From Ruegeria aquimaris (GTDB taxonomy: Bacteria > Pseudomonadota > Alphaproteobacteria > Rhodobacterales > Rhodobacteraceae), in NCBI RefSeq assembly GCF_025751555.1, contig NZ_JAOWLB010000012.1, forward strand, positions 62,001-126,000: a stretch of 64,000 nucleotides of DNA, given 5' to 3'. The position numbers and the translations under genes were made by a program. Of this stretch, positions 27,447-36,485 are shown in pieces. Positions within the stretch are counted from its first letter, which is position 1, and every line of letters begins with the position of its first letter. The notes under the pieces are model-generated. The model was not told the DNA's origin, ran no database searches, and saw only the letters and a program-made list of their open reading frames with translations.

Positions 27447-28103
27447 ATGAACTCACCCCTGATCCAGCTGCTTGTGCTGGCCGGCATCGCGATATTCCTG
27501 ATCCTGCGCCTGAAAAGCGTGCTGGGCACCCGCGAGGGTTTTGAAAAGCCACCCGTGCCGAAACAGCCCGAAGGCCGCGCCCGCCGAGATTTCGAGGTGA
27601 TCGAGGGTGGACCCGATCGCGACATCACCGATCACGTGCCCGAAGACAGCCCGCAAGCCCAGGAGCTGGCCGCCATGAAACGGGTCGAACCCTCGTTCTC
27701 GGTCACCGATTTTGTTCAGGGCGCCCGGGGCGCCTATGAGATGATCGTGATGGGCTTCGAACGCGGCAACCTGAAGGAAATCGAACCCTTCCTGGCCGAG
27801 GACGTGTTCGAAACCTTCGTCAACGTGGTCGCCGCCCGCGAGGATCAGGGCCTGAGCATCGAGGCCGAGTTCGTCGGCGTCCGCGAAACCGCGATCCAGA
27901 ATGTCCACTTCGACAAGGACAGCAACCGTGCCGAGATCACCATGCGCTTCATGGGTGAACTGACCTCGGTCGTGCGCGATCGCGGTGGCGATATCGTCGA
28001 GGGCAGCCCGACCACCGTCAAACGTCAAAAGGATGTCTGGACCTTTGCCCGCGTCATGGGCAACGATGACCCCAACTGGTTGCTTGTTGCAACGGACGCA
28101 TGA
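27447..28103 (+). CDS. Tim44-like domain protein
   Basis: 218 residues. One N-terminal membrane anchor (SPLIQLLVLAGIAIFLILRL) is followed by a charged linker and a C-terminal Tim44-like domain (FVQGARGAYEMIVMGFERGN to KDVWTFARVMGNDDPNWLLV). In alphaproteobacteria such proteins (TimA in Caulobacter) are inner-membrane relatives of the mitochondrial import subunit Tim44. The stop overlaps the mltA start by 4 bp. The secB-fxsA-tim44-mltA-smr neighbourhood is conserved in related bacteria. Confidence 0.88.
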   Translation: MNSPLIQLLVLAGIAIFLILRLKSVLGTREGFEKPPVPKQPEGRARRDFEVIEGGPDRDITDHVPEDSPQAQELAAMKRVEPSFSVTDFVQGARGAYEMIVMGFERGNLKEIEPFLAEDVFETFVNVVAAREDQGLSIEAEFVGVRETAIQNVHFDKDSNRAEITMRFMGELTSVVRDRGGDIVEGSPTTVKRQKDVWTFARVMGNDDPNWLLVATDA

Positions 28104-29140
28104 TTGGCGCGCTCCGGTCGGCAGTTCTGGCAGGAGCCATCCTGACCGCCCAGACCGGAGCGGCTGAGACGATGCATACGATTCTTACCTTCGATACGCT
28201 CGATGGATGGGCCGCGGACGATCACGCCGCGGCCCTGTCGGTTTTTACCAACACCTGCGACACGTTCAACGATCCCGACTGGCGGGCGCTTTGCGCCATG
28301 GCGCGGGAACAAACCCCCGAGACCGCCCGCGCCTTCTTCGAGCTGTTCTTTCGCCCCGTGTTGATCGAGGACGGCCAGGATTGCCTGTTCACCGGCTATT
28401 TCGAACCCGAACTGACCGGATCGCGGTTTCCCACTGCGCGGTTTCGCTATCCGCTCTACAAGATGCCGCCCGAGGCGCGCGAGGCCAACCCCTGGCTCGA
28501 CCGGCGCCAGATCCTGACCTCGGGCGTGATGGACAATCGCGGGCTCGAGATTGCTTGGGTCGACGATCCCGTCGAACTGTTCTTTCTCCAGATCCAGGGC
28601 TCGGGCCGGATTCGCCTGCCAGATGGTCAGACCCTGCGCGTGGGCTACGGCGGCGCCAATGGCCATCCCTACCGCTCGGTTGGGGTGGAGCTTGTCCGGC
28701 GCGGCGTTTACTCCGCGCATCAGGTCAGCGCCGAGGTGATCAAGAACTGGGTCCGCCGCAACCCCGAAGCGGGACAGGAGCTGCTGTTCCACAACCCCTC
28801 CTATGTTTTCTTCCGCGAATTGCGCCATGTGCCTGCCGATCAGGGGCCGCTTGGCGCGATGAACCGGTCGGTCACCGCCTTGCGGTCGATTGCGGTCGAT
28901 CCCGCGCATACGCCGCTGGGCGCGCCGGTCTGGATCGAAAAGAACGGTCAGGGCAAGATGCGCCGCCTGATGGTGGCACAGGATACCGGTTCGGCGATCA
29001 AGGGCGCGCAGCGGGCCGATATCTTCTTTGGCACCGGCGATGCCGCCGGTCAGGCGGCCGGCACCCTGCGCGATCCCGGTCGCATGGTGGTCCTGCTGCC
29101 GATCCAGCGCGCCTATGCCCTGTTGCCGGACGGGCTCTGA
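28100..29140 (+). CDS. mltA: membrane-bound lytic murein transglycosylase A
   Basis: Cleaves the glycan strand of peptidoglycan to give 1,6-anhydroMurNAc ends. 346 residues. There is a short Sec signal (SAVLAGAILTAQTGAAE) without a lipobox cysteine, so it is probably soluble in the periplasm. The MltA domain includes CLFTGYFEPELTGSR and FFLQIQGSGRIRL. The C-terminal 3D domain, VAQDTGSAIKGAQRADIFFG, has the family's catalytic aspartate. It overlaps the Tim44-like gene upstream and shares an A with the Smr gene downstream. Confidence 0.93.
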   Translation: MIGALRSAVLAGAILTAQTGAAETMHTILTFDTLDGWAADDHAAALSVFTNTCDTFNDPDWRALCAMAREQTPETARAFFELFFRPVLIEDGQDCLFTGYFEPELTGSRFPTARFRYPLYKMPPEAREANPWLDRRQILTSGVMDNRGLEIAWVDDPVELFFLQIQGSGRIRLPDGQTLRVGYGGANGHPYRSVGVELVRRGVYSAHQVSAEVIKNWVRRNPEAGQELLFHNPSYVFFRELRHVPADQGPLGAMNRSVTALRSIAVDPAHTPLGAPVWIEKNGQGKMRRLMVAQDTGSAIKGAQRADIFFGTGDAAGQAAGTLRDPGRMVVLLPIQRAYALLPDGL

Positions 29141-29730
29141 TGACGCGGCGAAAACTGACAAGGGACGAGGTGGACCTCTGGCGCAAGGTGGTCCGGCAAG
29201 CAGACAGGCTGCACCCCGAGCGCGTGGACGGTGTGCATCCCCAGACCCTGCCGAAACCAAAGCCAACCAAACCTCTGCCGATGTCCCTGGAACCGTTCGA
29301 ACTTGGGCAGGCGGCCCGCGCCAATCCGGCGCGCCATGCGCTGTCGCCCTCGGTCACCGACCGGTTGTCGCGCGCGCCGGTGCAGATGGACCCAAAGGCC
29401 TATACGCGGATGCGCCGGGGCAAGCTGAAGCCCGAGGGCAAGCTGGACCTGCACGGGATGCGCGTCGATACCGCCCATCCCGCTCTGACCCGGTTCATCC
29501 TGAGCGCCCAGGCCCAGGGCAAGCGACTGGTTCTGGTGGTCACCGGCAAGGGCAAGTATCGCGACGAGCCCGGGCCCATCCCCACCCCGCGCGGCGTGCT
29601 TCGCCATCAGGTGCCGCAATGGTTGTCCCTGCCGCCACTAGCGCAGGCGGTGCTTCAGATCACACCCGCCCATATCAGCCATGGCGGCGAGGGCGCCTAT
29701 TACGTCTATCTTCGGCGCAACAGGGGTTAA
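29140..29730 (+). CDS. Smr/MutS-family domain protein
   Basis: 196 residues. A basic, low-complexity N-terminal half (with RKLTRDEVDLWRKVVRQADRL and a KPKPTKPLP stretch) is followed by an Smr domain: KLDLHGMRVDTA, VVTGKGKYR and GVLRHQVPQWL. Smr domains are nucleic-acid endonucleases, and recently characterised members cleave mRNA at stalled ribosomes; the target here is unknown. The ATG at 29140 overlaps the mltA stop by one base. Confidence 0.88.
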   Translation: MTRRKLTRDEVDLWRKVVRQADRLHPERVDGVHPQTLPKPKPTKPLPMSLEPFELGQAARANPARHALSPSVTDRLSRAPVQMDPKAYTRMRRGKLKPEGKLDLHGMRVDTAHPALTRFILSAQAQGKRLVLVVTGKGKYRDEPGPIPTPRGVLRHQVPQWLSLPPLAQAVLQITPAHISHGGEGAYYVYLRRNRG

Positions 29731-29736
29731 CCGACC

Positions 29737-30117
29737 TCAGGCATATTGGGCGATACCATTGCCAAGCGACCAGTTCTCCTTGCCAACCTCGACAAGATTG
29801 ATGAACACATCCTCGGGGCGCAGGCCCGGATCGTCCGCCAGCAGCGCGGCGATCTGCGCAAACAACGCCTGTTTCTGGGCGAGCGAGCGCGTGTTGTTCG
29901 CGGTGATGCGGATGAACACCAGCGCATCGGTTCGCGCGATGCCAAGATAGCGCGCACCATAGCGAAATGTCGCCGCCTCGTGCTCGGTGATCGTCATGAA
30001 CTGATCGTCTTCGGGAACATCGAAGTTTTCGGTCATTGCGCGATAGATGCCGTCGAATATGGCCTCTTTGTACCGGTCCGACGTACCGGCGCGCATCGAA
30101 ATCTGAACATAGGGCAT
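29737..30117 (-). CDS. tautomerase family protein
   Basis: 126 residues starting MPYVQISMRAG. After methionine removal, Pro1 would be the catalytic base of the 4-oxalocrotonate tautomerase superfamily. The body (SDRYKEAIFDGIYRAMTENF, then EDDQFMTITEHEAATFRYG and EDVFINLVEVGKENWSLGNG) matches the longer tautomerase subfamily. The substrate is unknown. It is divergent from a LysR-type regulator across 94 bp, which suggests control by that regulator. Confidence 0.82.
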   Translation of the reverse strand: MPYVQISMRAGTSDRYKEAIFDGIYRAMTENFDVPEDDQFMTITEHEAATFRYGARYLGIARTDALVFIRITANNTRSLAQKQALFAQIAALLADDPGLRPEDVFINLVEVGKENWSLGNGIAQYA

Positions 30118-30198
30118 CTGGGGTTTCCTCTGGTTGGGTCCAGATCACTGTAGACGCCGACCTTCGATTACAATACCCAATGGATAACGATAACAGAT

Positions 30199-30213
30199 AT
30201 TGAGATACTCAAT
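30199..30213. promoter_or_regulatory. candidate LysR-type operator
   Basis: ATTGAG-ATA-CTCAAT is a perfect inverted repeat with 6-base arms. It contains the T-N11-A pattern of LysR-type binding boxes, lies in the tautomerase/LysR divergent gap and overlaps the regulator's ATG at 30212. The position would suit negative autoregulation. That it is bound is inferred. Confidence 0.5.
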
Positions 30214-31069
30214 GATACAGCTGCCACTTGACCTCGATTCCGTCCGGACCTTTGTCCTGATTGCAGAGCTGGGCAGCTTTACCCGTGTCGCCGAGGCCAC
30301 GCGGACAAGCCAATCGACCGTTAGCCTGAAACTCAAACGGCTGGAGGAGCGTCTGGGCGCCCGGCTGGTCGAGCGCACGCCGCGTTATGTCGGGTTGTCG
30401 CCGCAGGGCGCCGCGTTCATCCCCCATGCGCGTGCGCTGCTCGATACCCATGATCAGGCTCTGTCGTCGTTGTCAGAGATACGCGGTCGGTTGACCATCG
30501 GCATCAGCGACCATGTCGCGGGCCCGGAACTGCCATCGCTGATCGCGCGGATGAATGCGCAGGACCCGCATCTGCTGATCGAGATACGGATCGGATCGTC
30601 AGGCGACCTGTTGCAACGGTTCGACCGGCGCGAACTGGATACCGTGATCGTCCGGCGGCATGACGGGCGCGACGATGGGACTGTCCTGGCGGACGAGCGG
30701 TTTTGCTGGATCGCATCGCACACCTGGCAGCCGCGCGCGGGCGTGCCCTTGCCCGTGGCCACCATGCCCGAGCCCTGCGGCGTTCGGATCCTGGCTGGCA
30801 AGCTGCTGGACGAGGCCGGGATTCCCTGGACCGAGGTGTTTTCCGGTGGCGGTGTCGCCGCTGTTTCCGCAGCGGTCATGGCGGGGTTGGGGGTTGCTGC
30901 ACTGGCGCCGCGCATGGTGCCTTTGGGCGGTGTCGATATCGGTCCGCGCCTGGGTTTGCCGGATCTACCCAGCCTGCCGATCGTATTGCATTCGCGTGCC
31001 CGCGACGAACGCGCGCATGCGGCGGTCGAGGCTCTGTCGATGGCGTATCGCGCGGTGCTGCGGTCCTGA
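30212..31069 (+). CDS. LysR family transcriptional regulator
   Basis: 285 residues. The N-terminal winged helix-turn-helix is LDLDSVRTFVLIAELGSFTRVAEATRTSQSTVSLKLKRLEERL-like (about 7-48), followed by the linker helix and a two-lobed effector-binding domain (RGRLTIGISDHVAGPELPSL onward). The ATG at 30212 gives the usual N-terminus. It is divergent from the tautomerase gene, the likely target. The inducer is unknown. Confidence 0.9.
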   Translation: MIQLPLDLDSVRTFVLIAELGSFTRVAEATRTSQSTVSLKLKRLEERLGARLVERTPRYVGLSPQGAAFIPHARALLDTHDQALSSLSEIRGRLTIGISDHVAGPELPSLIARMNAQDPHLLIEIRIGSSGDLLQRFDRRELDTVIVRRHDGRDDGTVLADERFCWIASHTWQPRAGVPLPVATMPEPCGVRILAGKLLDEAGIPWTEVFSGGGVAAVSAAVMAGLGVAALAPRMVPLGGVDIGPRLGLPDLPSLPIVLHSRARDERAHAAVEALSMAYRAVLRS

Positions 31070-31076
31070 CGAACCC

Positions 31077-32192
31077 TCAGCGTGAACCACCGGACAGATC
31101 GACGCCCAGATACTCTTCGGCATAGGTCACGATACCCGGAAACGCGCGTTCCAATGGCAGCCCGCCCGCTTCGAACAGATCGGTCATGTTGCGCGCATCG
31201 GCGATCATCGCCAGCAGCGTGGGTGAGGTCGCGGCAACGAAATGCCCCGATTCCGCCTCGTCCGAAAACTTGCTGGTGTCGATCACCGTCACCGGCAGGT
31301 CCGAGATCAGCGCGGCCGAACTGATCTGCCCCAGCCGCTCACTGCTTTGTTTCCCACGCAGCCTGTGTGACAGGTTCAGGACGTTGTCCTTTTCCGACGC
31401 CATCACGACAAAGGGTTGTGGCACCTCGCGCAGTCGGTTCAGCTGGCTGCGGAACACGTCCAGATCCAGATCGGGCGAGATCAGCACGACGCCATCCAGA
31501 TTACGCGCCGCCCATCCGGGTTTCTGCAAGTCGATCTGGCGCAGCGCTTCCATCAGCAGAAAGGACCCCATCGAATGCGCCACGACATTCAACCGGTCCA
31601 GATCCGATGCGCCCAGCCGCAACAACACGTCCTCCAATCCATCCCGCGCAAACACCACGCTGTCGCCGTCATAGGCATAGCCCAGCGCGTGCCCTTTGCT
31701 GGGCCAAGAGTAAACCATCAGCACGCCCGGCATCTCGATGTCATGGGCCAGCTGCGCCGCGCGATAGGCGGTCTCGGTCTGGGTCGAGTTGAATCCGTGG
31801 ATGAACAGCGTCAGTTCGCGTTGACCCCGGGGCTGTTCCGCCAGTTCTTCGCGCAACCGGCCGCCGAACTGCTCGGGCTGGTCGAAAACCTTCTGCCCGG
31901 CCAGTATGAACTGCTTTTCCGGGTTGGCATTGCCATAGCCGAAATCCAGCCGCCCTGGGCGGCGGTCGGGCGGGATAGACACGGTCAGTTCCAGCAGGCT
32001 TAGCCGCTCTGTCCGGTCCGGGCCAAAGGATCCATCCGCTTTCTGAACCCGGGTCGTGGCCGCAAACACGGTGGCCGCCGTGCCGACCTGCAAGGCTTCG
32101 GGCGTGATCGGGGTGTAAGACCGGTCGGTACAACCCGAGACAATCGAAACCAGAACAACAACCAGGGTCGCAACACGCATGGGCTTCTTCAA
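31077..32192 (-). CDS. alpha/beta-hydrolase lipoprotein (DUF900-like)
   Basis: 371 residues. The signal peptide ends in a lipobox (SIVSGC, Cys21), so it should be a membrane-anchored lipoprotein. The hydrolase domain has LFIHGFNSTQTETAYRAAQL (oxyanion region), the nucleophile elbow AHSMGSF, and a late DSGHF-type histidine region (ESGHFVAA). This layout fits the DUF900 group of alpha/beta hydrolases, whose substrates are unknown. It is convergent with the LysR gene, 7 bp apart. Confidence 0.82.
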   Translation of the reverse strand: MKKPMRVATLVVVLVSIVSGCTDRSYTPITPEALQVGTAATVFAATTRVQKADGSFGPDRTERLSLLELTVSIPPDRRPGRLDFGYGNANPEKQFILAGQKVFDQPEQFGGRLREELAEQPRGQRELTLFIHGFNSTQTETAYRAAQLAHDIEMPGVLMVYSWPSKGHALGYAYDGDSVVFARDGLEDVLLRLGASDLDRLNVVAHSMGSFLLMEALRQIDLQKPGWAARNLDGVVLISPDLDLDVFRSQLNRLREVPQPFVVMASEKDNVLNLSHRLRGKQSSERLGQISSAALISDLPVTVIDTSKFSDEAESGHFVAATSPTLLAMIADARNMTDLFEAGGLPLERAFPGIVTYAEEYLGVDLSGGSR

Positions 32193-32417
32193 GGCGGGCG
32201 GATCCGCGCAAAGGAGTTAAGACGCCGGAAACCGGGATCCTGTCGGTTGGGCCGGGACCATGTGGCCCCTCAAACCCTCGCCTCAGATAATCAAAGAGCC
32301 CGCCACCCGCTACCTCTATGTGACAAGTTGCCCGTGGACAGGGCATAACAGCGAACCCCAGCCGGGCGCCGCCACCTTGCGGCGGTTTTCCGCCTGTGCC
32401 AGACGCGGCGCGTCAGC

Positions 32418-32858
32418 TCACGGAACGATCTTCTTCATCTTGGAATCGTAGTTGCCCCAGATCACGGTGGTCTTCTTGCCGTCCACCGAGATGTCAAAGC
32501 GGTAGCTTGAATTCTTGCGTCCGCCTGTCGTGTTGCAGGGCGGACGGAAGCCCCCGTTGACAACCGTCTGACCCGAGCCCGAGGATTTCACCCGCACCGT
32601 GTTGTGTTCGGTCACGTCCCGCTTGCTGTGGACGTCATACATCCGGACCTTGATCTTGGCCCCGGCCACCGCGTTGTGTTTCAGCACCAGTTCGGGTTGC
32701 GCCCCCTTGCCGCCGATCTTGGAGCACAGGTTGGCGGTCTTCAGCGGCGCAATCGAAACCCCGGTCAGCGCGAACTTGCTGTTCTGTGCTTCTGCCCCGG
32801 CGGCCAATAGGGTGGCGCAAAACAGAGCTGCGCCGATTCCGGAAAATGTCTTGATCAT
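32418..32858 (-). CDS. secreted hypothetical protein
   Basis: 146 residues; I do not recognise a named family. A clear Sec signal (TFSGIGAALFCATLLAAGAEAQ) predicts export. The mature part is basic, with three cysteines (LCSKIGGKG, RPPCNTTGG, plus the signal one) and a VKSSGSGQTVVNGGF segment, and looks like a small beta-rich periplasmic protein. The ATG at 32858 is used because the upstream in-frame start gives a charged extension before the signal peptide. Confidence 0.7.
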   Translation of the reverse strand: MIKTFSGIGAALFCATLLAAGAEAQNSKFALTGVSIAPLKTANLCSKIGGKGAQPELVLKHNAVAGAKIKVRMYDVHSKRDVTEHNTVRVKSSGSGQTVVNGGFRPPCNTTGGRKNSSYRFDISVDGKKTTVIWGNYDSKMKKIVP

Positions 32859-32973
32859 GACTCGTCCAATCTGAATTTCAAAAACAGGTTTCAACACCGG
32901 AACGATACCGGGATCTGTTGAAAAATCCAGATCGAATGGCGGCTGGCCCGTTCGGGGCCAGCAGCATTCAACA

Positions 32974-34281
32974 CTAAAGTACGTAGCGGCTCAGATCGGT
33001 CGACCGTGACAACTCGCCCAGATTGATCTCGACAAATGCGGCATCGACGGTCACCGCCTCTCCCGCCCGGTCCGGCGCGGTAAAGGACAGCTCCTCGAAT
33101 ACCCGCTCCATCACGGTATACAGGCGCCGTGCCCCGATATTCTCGACGCTCTGGTTCACCTCGGCCGCGATCCGGGCCAGCGCCGCGATCCCGTCGGGGG
33201 TAAAGGCGACCGTTACCTCTTCGGTCCCCATCAGCGCGGTATACTGCCGGGTCAGCGCGTTGTCGGTCTCGGTCAGGATGCGCACGAAATCCTCTTCGGT
33301 CAGCGCGCGCAGCTCCACCCGGATCGGCAGACGCCCCTGCAATTCCGGCAGCAGGTCGCTGGGCTTGGCGATATGGAATGCGCCGCTGGCGATAAACAGG
33401 ATATGATCGGTCTTGATCGGCCCGTATTTGGTGCTGACCGTGGTGCCCTCGATCAGCGGCAGCAGGTCGCGCTGCACACCCTCGCGGCTCACATCGGCGC
33501 CGCGCGCGTCCGAGCGGGCACAGACCTTGTCGATCTCATCGAGGAACACGATACCGTTCTGTTCCACCGCCTCCAGCGCGGTGCGGGTGACCACCTCGTC
33601 ATCCAGCAGCTTGTCGGCCTCTTCCCCGATCAGCACCTCATAGCTGTCGGCGACGGTCATCTTCTTGCGCGTGGTGCGCCCGGCAAACGCCTTGCCGAAC
33701 AGATCGCCCAGGTTCATCATCCCCATATTGGCGCCGGGCTGGCCCGGGATCTCGAACATCGACATCGGGTTTCCGGTATCGGCCAATTCCAGCTCGATCA
33801 CCGTATCGTCCAGCTCACCTGTCTTCAGCTTCTTGCGGAACATCTCGCGTGTACCTTCGCGGGCATCTTCCCCGGCGATGGCCTCGATCACCCGATCCTC
33901 GGCCGCCTTCTGTGCCCGCGCCTTGACCTCGTCGCGCATGTATTCGCGGGTCTGCATGATCGCCGCATCGGCCAGATCGCGGATGATCTGTTCGACATCG
34001 CGCCCGACATATCCCACCTCGGTGAACTTGGTCGCCTCGACCTTGATAAAGGGCGCGCGCGCCAGCTTGGCCAGGCGGCGGCTGATCTCGGTCTTGCCCA
34101 CGCCGGTGGGGCCGATCATCAGGATATTCTTGGGATACACCTCGTCGCGCAGGTCATCAGCCAGCTGCTTGCGCCGCCAGCGGTTGCGCAGCGCCACGGC
34201 AACGGCGCGCTTGGCGTCCTTCTGGCCGATGATGAAACGGTCAAGCTCCGAGACGATCTCGCGCGGGGTCAGGTCGGTCAT
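32974..34281 (-). CDS. hslU: ATP-dependent protease ATPase subunit HslU
   Basis: AAA+ unfoldase that feeds proteins to the HslV protease chamber. 435 residues. Walker A GPTGVGKT is at 57-64, followed by [21 protein letters not shown] (pore loop GYVG). The Walker B is [11 protein letters not shown]. The C-terminus ends SRYVL, matching the tail that docks into HslV. In most bacteria hslU directly follows hslV; here hslV lies 1.45 kb upstream, with two opposite-strand genes between. Confidence 0.96.
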   Translation of the reverse strand: MTDLTPREIVSELDRFIIGQKDAKRAVAVALRNRWRRKQLADDLRDEVYPKNILMIGPTGVGKTEISRRLAKLARAPFIKVEATKFTEVGYVGRDVEQIIRDLADAAIMQTREYMRDEVKARAQKAAEDRVIEAIAGEDAREGTREMFRKKLKTGELDDTVIELELADTGNPMSMFEIPGQPGANMGMMNLGDLFGKAFAGRTTRKKMTVADSYEVLIGEEADKLLDDEVVTRTALEAVEQNGIVFLDEIDKVCARSDARGADVSREGVQRDLLPLIEGTTVSTKYGPIKTDHILFIASGAFHIAKPSDLLPELQGRLPIRVELRALTEEDFVRILTETDNALTRQYTALMGTEEVTVAFTPDGIAALARIAAEVNQSVENIGARRLYTVMERVFEELSFTAPDRAGEAVTVDAAFVEINLGELSRSTDLSRYVL

Positions 34282-34472
34282 GTGCTCTCAATCTCGTTGT
34301 GTCGCCCCGGAACCTAAGCATGGGGGCCAAAAACACAAGCCGATCACGCGACGTTCACCGCGGGACACGCGGTTTCAGCTATGCGTGAGGGTACCTTTTC
34401 GCATGGCGGGCGCCAGCTTAATTCTCCCTATGCGCACAAGACGCGAAGTCCAACCAAGGGAATTCACCACTC

Positions 34473-34862
34473 ATGATCACCCGTCGTTCTTTGTTTGCCA
34501 CCGCCGCCGGCGTTGCCGTGGCACTTGCTTCCAGCACCGCCGCTTTTGCGGGCGGCGCCAAGGGTCACTTTGAAGGCCGCTCCAACCATGTCACCTCTGG
34601 CTCGGTGAAGCTGGTAAAAGACGGCGAACGCTATGTTGTCGAACTTGGCGACGATTTCTCTCTCGATGGCGGTCCTGATCCGCGCGTCGCCTTCGGCAAG
34701 GACGGCCACTACGATCCGGACACCAAGCTGGGTGCGCTGCTGTCGCTGACCGGAAAGCAGCGTTATGCGGTGCCGCCGACCTGGGACGTTTCCGCCTATA
34801 ACGAGGTCTACATCTGGTGCGACGTGGCCGGTGTGCCGCTGGGCGTCGCCAAAATTCACTAA
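34473..34862 (+). CDS. DM13 domain protein with twin-arginine-type signal
   Basis: 129 residues. The N-terminus MITRRSLFATAAGVAVALAS followed by AFAGG is a good Tat signal peptide. The mature protein is a single DM13 domain: KGHFEGRSNHVTSGSVKLV, DFSLDGGPDPRVAF, then VYIWCDVAGVPLGVAKI with the conserved cysteine. DM13 domains have been proposed to take part in redox or electron transfer. It lies between hslU and hslV on the opposite strand and has its own strong terminator. Confidence 0.85.
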   Translation: MITRRSLFATAAGVAVALASSTAAFAGGAKGHFEGRSNHVTSGSVKLVKDGERYVVELGDDFSLDGGPDPRVAFGKDGHYDPDTKLGALLSLTGKQRYAVPPTWDVSAYNEVYIWCDVAGVPLGVAKIH

Positions 34863-34892
34863 CGGGCGCCACCACTCACTCTCTCCGCCCGC

Positions 34893-34926
34893 GAGGCCGC
34901 GCCCCAGGCGCGGCCTCATTTTATTT
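34893..34926 (+). terminator. intrinsic terminator after DM13 gene
   Basis: GAGGCCGCGC (34893-34902) pairs with GCGCGGCCTC (34908-34917) and is followed by ATTTTATTT. The stem is 10 bp, with a 5-nt loop. Confidence 0.85.
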
Positions 34927-35092
34927 AAGAATCACATCAGTCATCTGGTGCCGGACCAGGTTTGCTATCCTTGGCCGTTGTATCATTCGCGCATCACTTG
35001 GGCCTTAGCGGGTCGCGATGCACTCAAACAGCTCGACCCAGGCAGGCCGATCCGGCATACAAGTCGCTTTTTGCGATGTACAGGAACAGGTC

Positions 35093-35707
35093 ATGTCCTC
35101 CTCACCGGTCATAACGCCAAACTGTGCGATCACGCGGCGCGAATTGACGTCCCGCCTTGTCAGCGGTGCAGCGGCGCTGGGTGTGGGGACCTCGGTCGCA
35201 CCCACTTCCGGTGCGCAGGCTGGCCTGCAACCAGACCTGCGCGATGCCGCCTTGCGGGGGTTGGCTCTTGCGCATCATCGCGGCGACCCGGTTGAAACCG
35301 CCGCTGCCGTTGCCGCCATCGCCAACCTTGCGGTCACCGACCCCGAAGCGGCGCTGTTATGCCGCCTTTATCGCAGGCTCGATGAGCGGCCCTCGGCCTA
35401 TTGGCGCGGGGATGCACCCGCCGCCGATCCGTCGAACCTTGCGCTGGTGCACATGGCAATCCGGGAGTGCCGCCCGATCGCCTTTGGCTACCGCGACCTC
35501 TCGGACAACGAAACCGGGCGGACCGTGTTGCCGCTGGCTCTGGTGCATCCGCCCCAAGGGGTGAAACTGCTGGCGTGGTGCCAGATGCGGGCGGGATTCC
35601 GGCAGTTCTTTGTGCGGGCCATGCGCGAACCGGTTCTGCTGCCGGGCGACTTTTCACACCAACGGGTCGAACTTTTGGCCGGTCTCGTCGACAAGGAAGA
35701 CGCCTGA
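35093..35707 (+). CDS. WYL-domain protein with twin-arginine-type N-terminus
   Basis: 204 residues. The N-terminal part holds TRRELTSRLVSGAAALGVG followed by SGAQAG, which looks like a Tat signal with a cleavage site. The C-terminal third (ALVHMAIRECRPIAFGYRDL, then TGRTVLPLALVHPPQGVKLLAWCQM and FRQFFVRAM) matches a WYL ligand-sensing domain. WYL domains are normally in cytosolic regulators with a DNA-binding domain, absent here. The ATG at 35093 is preceded by AGGAACAGG; an upstream start at 35018 is less likely. Confidence 0.72.
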   Translation: MSSSPVITPNCAITRRELTSRLVSGAAALGVGTSVAPTSGAQAGLQPDLRDAALRGLALAHHRGDPVETAAAVAAIANLAVTDPEAALLCRLYRRLDERPSAYWRGDAPAADPSNLALVHMAIRECRPIAFGYRDLSDNETGRTVLPLALVHPPQGVKLLAWCQMRAGFRQFFVRAMREPVLLPGDFSHQRVELLAGLVDKEDA

Positions 35708-35726
35708 GCCAACCGGCTCGGGCGTC
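35699..35726. terminator. hairpin terminator between WYL gene and hslV
   Basis: GACGCC-t-GAGCC pairs with GGCTC-g-GGCGTC across an AACC loop, 35699-35726. It includes the last codons of the WYL gene and lies 7 bp from the convergent hslV stop. It could end transcripts from both sides; only a short TTGG/ATTATTT follows on the plus strand. Confidence 0.6.
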
Positions 35727-35732
35727 TTGGAA

Positions 35733-36290
35733 TTATTTGACGATCTTCTCGACCGTCAGATTGCCGTTGGTATAGACGCAGATATCGGCGGCAATCGCCA
35801 TGGCGGCGCGGGCCACCTCTTCGGCGCTCTTGTCGCTGTCCATCATCGCTCGCGCGGCGGCCAGTGCGAAATTCCCGCCCGATCCGATGGCCGCCACGTC
35901 ATGTTCGGGTTCCAGAACGTCACCCGCGCCGGTGATCACGAACATGTCCTGCCCGTCGCTGACGATCAGCATCGCCTCCAGCTTTTGCAGGTACTTGTCG
36001 GTGCGCCAGTCCTTGGCCAGCTCGACCGAGGCGCGCGCCAGCTGTCCCGGCGTCGCCTCCAGCTTGGCTTCCAGCCGTTCGAGCAGGGTGAACGCATCCG
36101 CCGTCGACCCGGCAAAGCCCGCCACCACCTGATACCCACCGGGCGACAGCCGCCGCACCTTGCGGGCGGTGCCCTTGATCACGGTCTGGCCCAGGCTGAC
36201 CTGGCCGTCACCGGCAATCACCACTTCGCCGCCTTTCTTGACGCCGATGATCGTGGTGCCGTGCCAGCCCGGGAACTGTTCGTCTGCCAT
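35733..36290 (-). CDS. hslV: ATP-dependent protease proteolytic subunit HslV
   Basis: Threonine peptidase of the HslUV (ClpYQ) protease. 185 residues. [20 protein letters not shown] contains the GTTI site; the catalytic Thr becomes N-terminal after removal of a short propeptide, as in other alphaproteobacterial Hsl[33 protein letters not shown] and [16 protein letters not shown] are family motifs. The ATG at 36290 gives this start. Separated from hslU by two opposite-strand genes, so the two need separate promoters. Confidence 0.95.
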   Translation of the reverse strand: MADEQFPGWHGTTIIGVKKGGEVVIAGDGQVSLGQTVIKGTARKVRRLSPGGYQVVAGFAGSTADAFTLLERLEAKLEATPGQLARASVELAKDWRTDKYLQKLEAMLIVSDGQDMFVITGAGDVLEPEHDVAAIGSGGNFALAAARAMMDSDKSAEEVARAAMAIAADICVYTNGNLTVEKIVK

Positions 36291-36485
36291 GTCTGCCTCC
36301 ATCCTGTGTTGCGCCCGTATATGGGCCGTCGCCGCCGCAAGGGCAAGTTTTTGCATACCGCCCAATTGTTATGCATTAGATGCAAAGCGGGACTGTAAGC
36401 CGGGCATTTGTAAGACTCGCGGCCTTCTCCTACATCAGCCTCACAACCGACGCAGGGTCGGCTGTTTCAATCTAGGAACGCGCAA

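Noticed and set aside
32368-32390. CGCCGC-CACCTT-GCGGCG hairpin with GTTTT after it
   Set aside because: It points along the plus strand while both flanking genes read left; the stem is short and no transcript is indicated.
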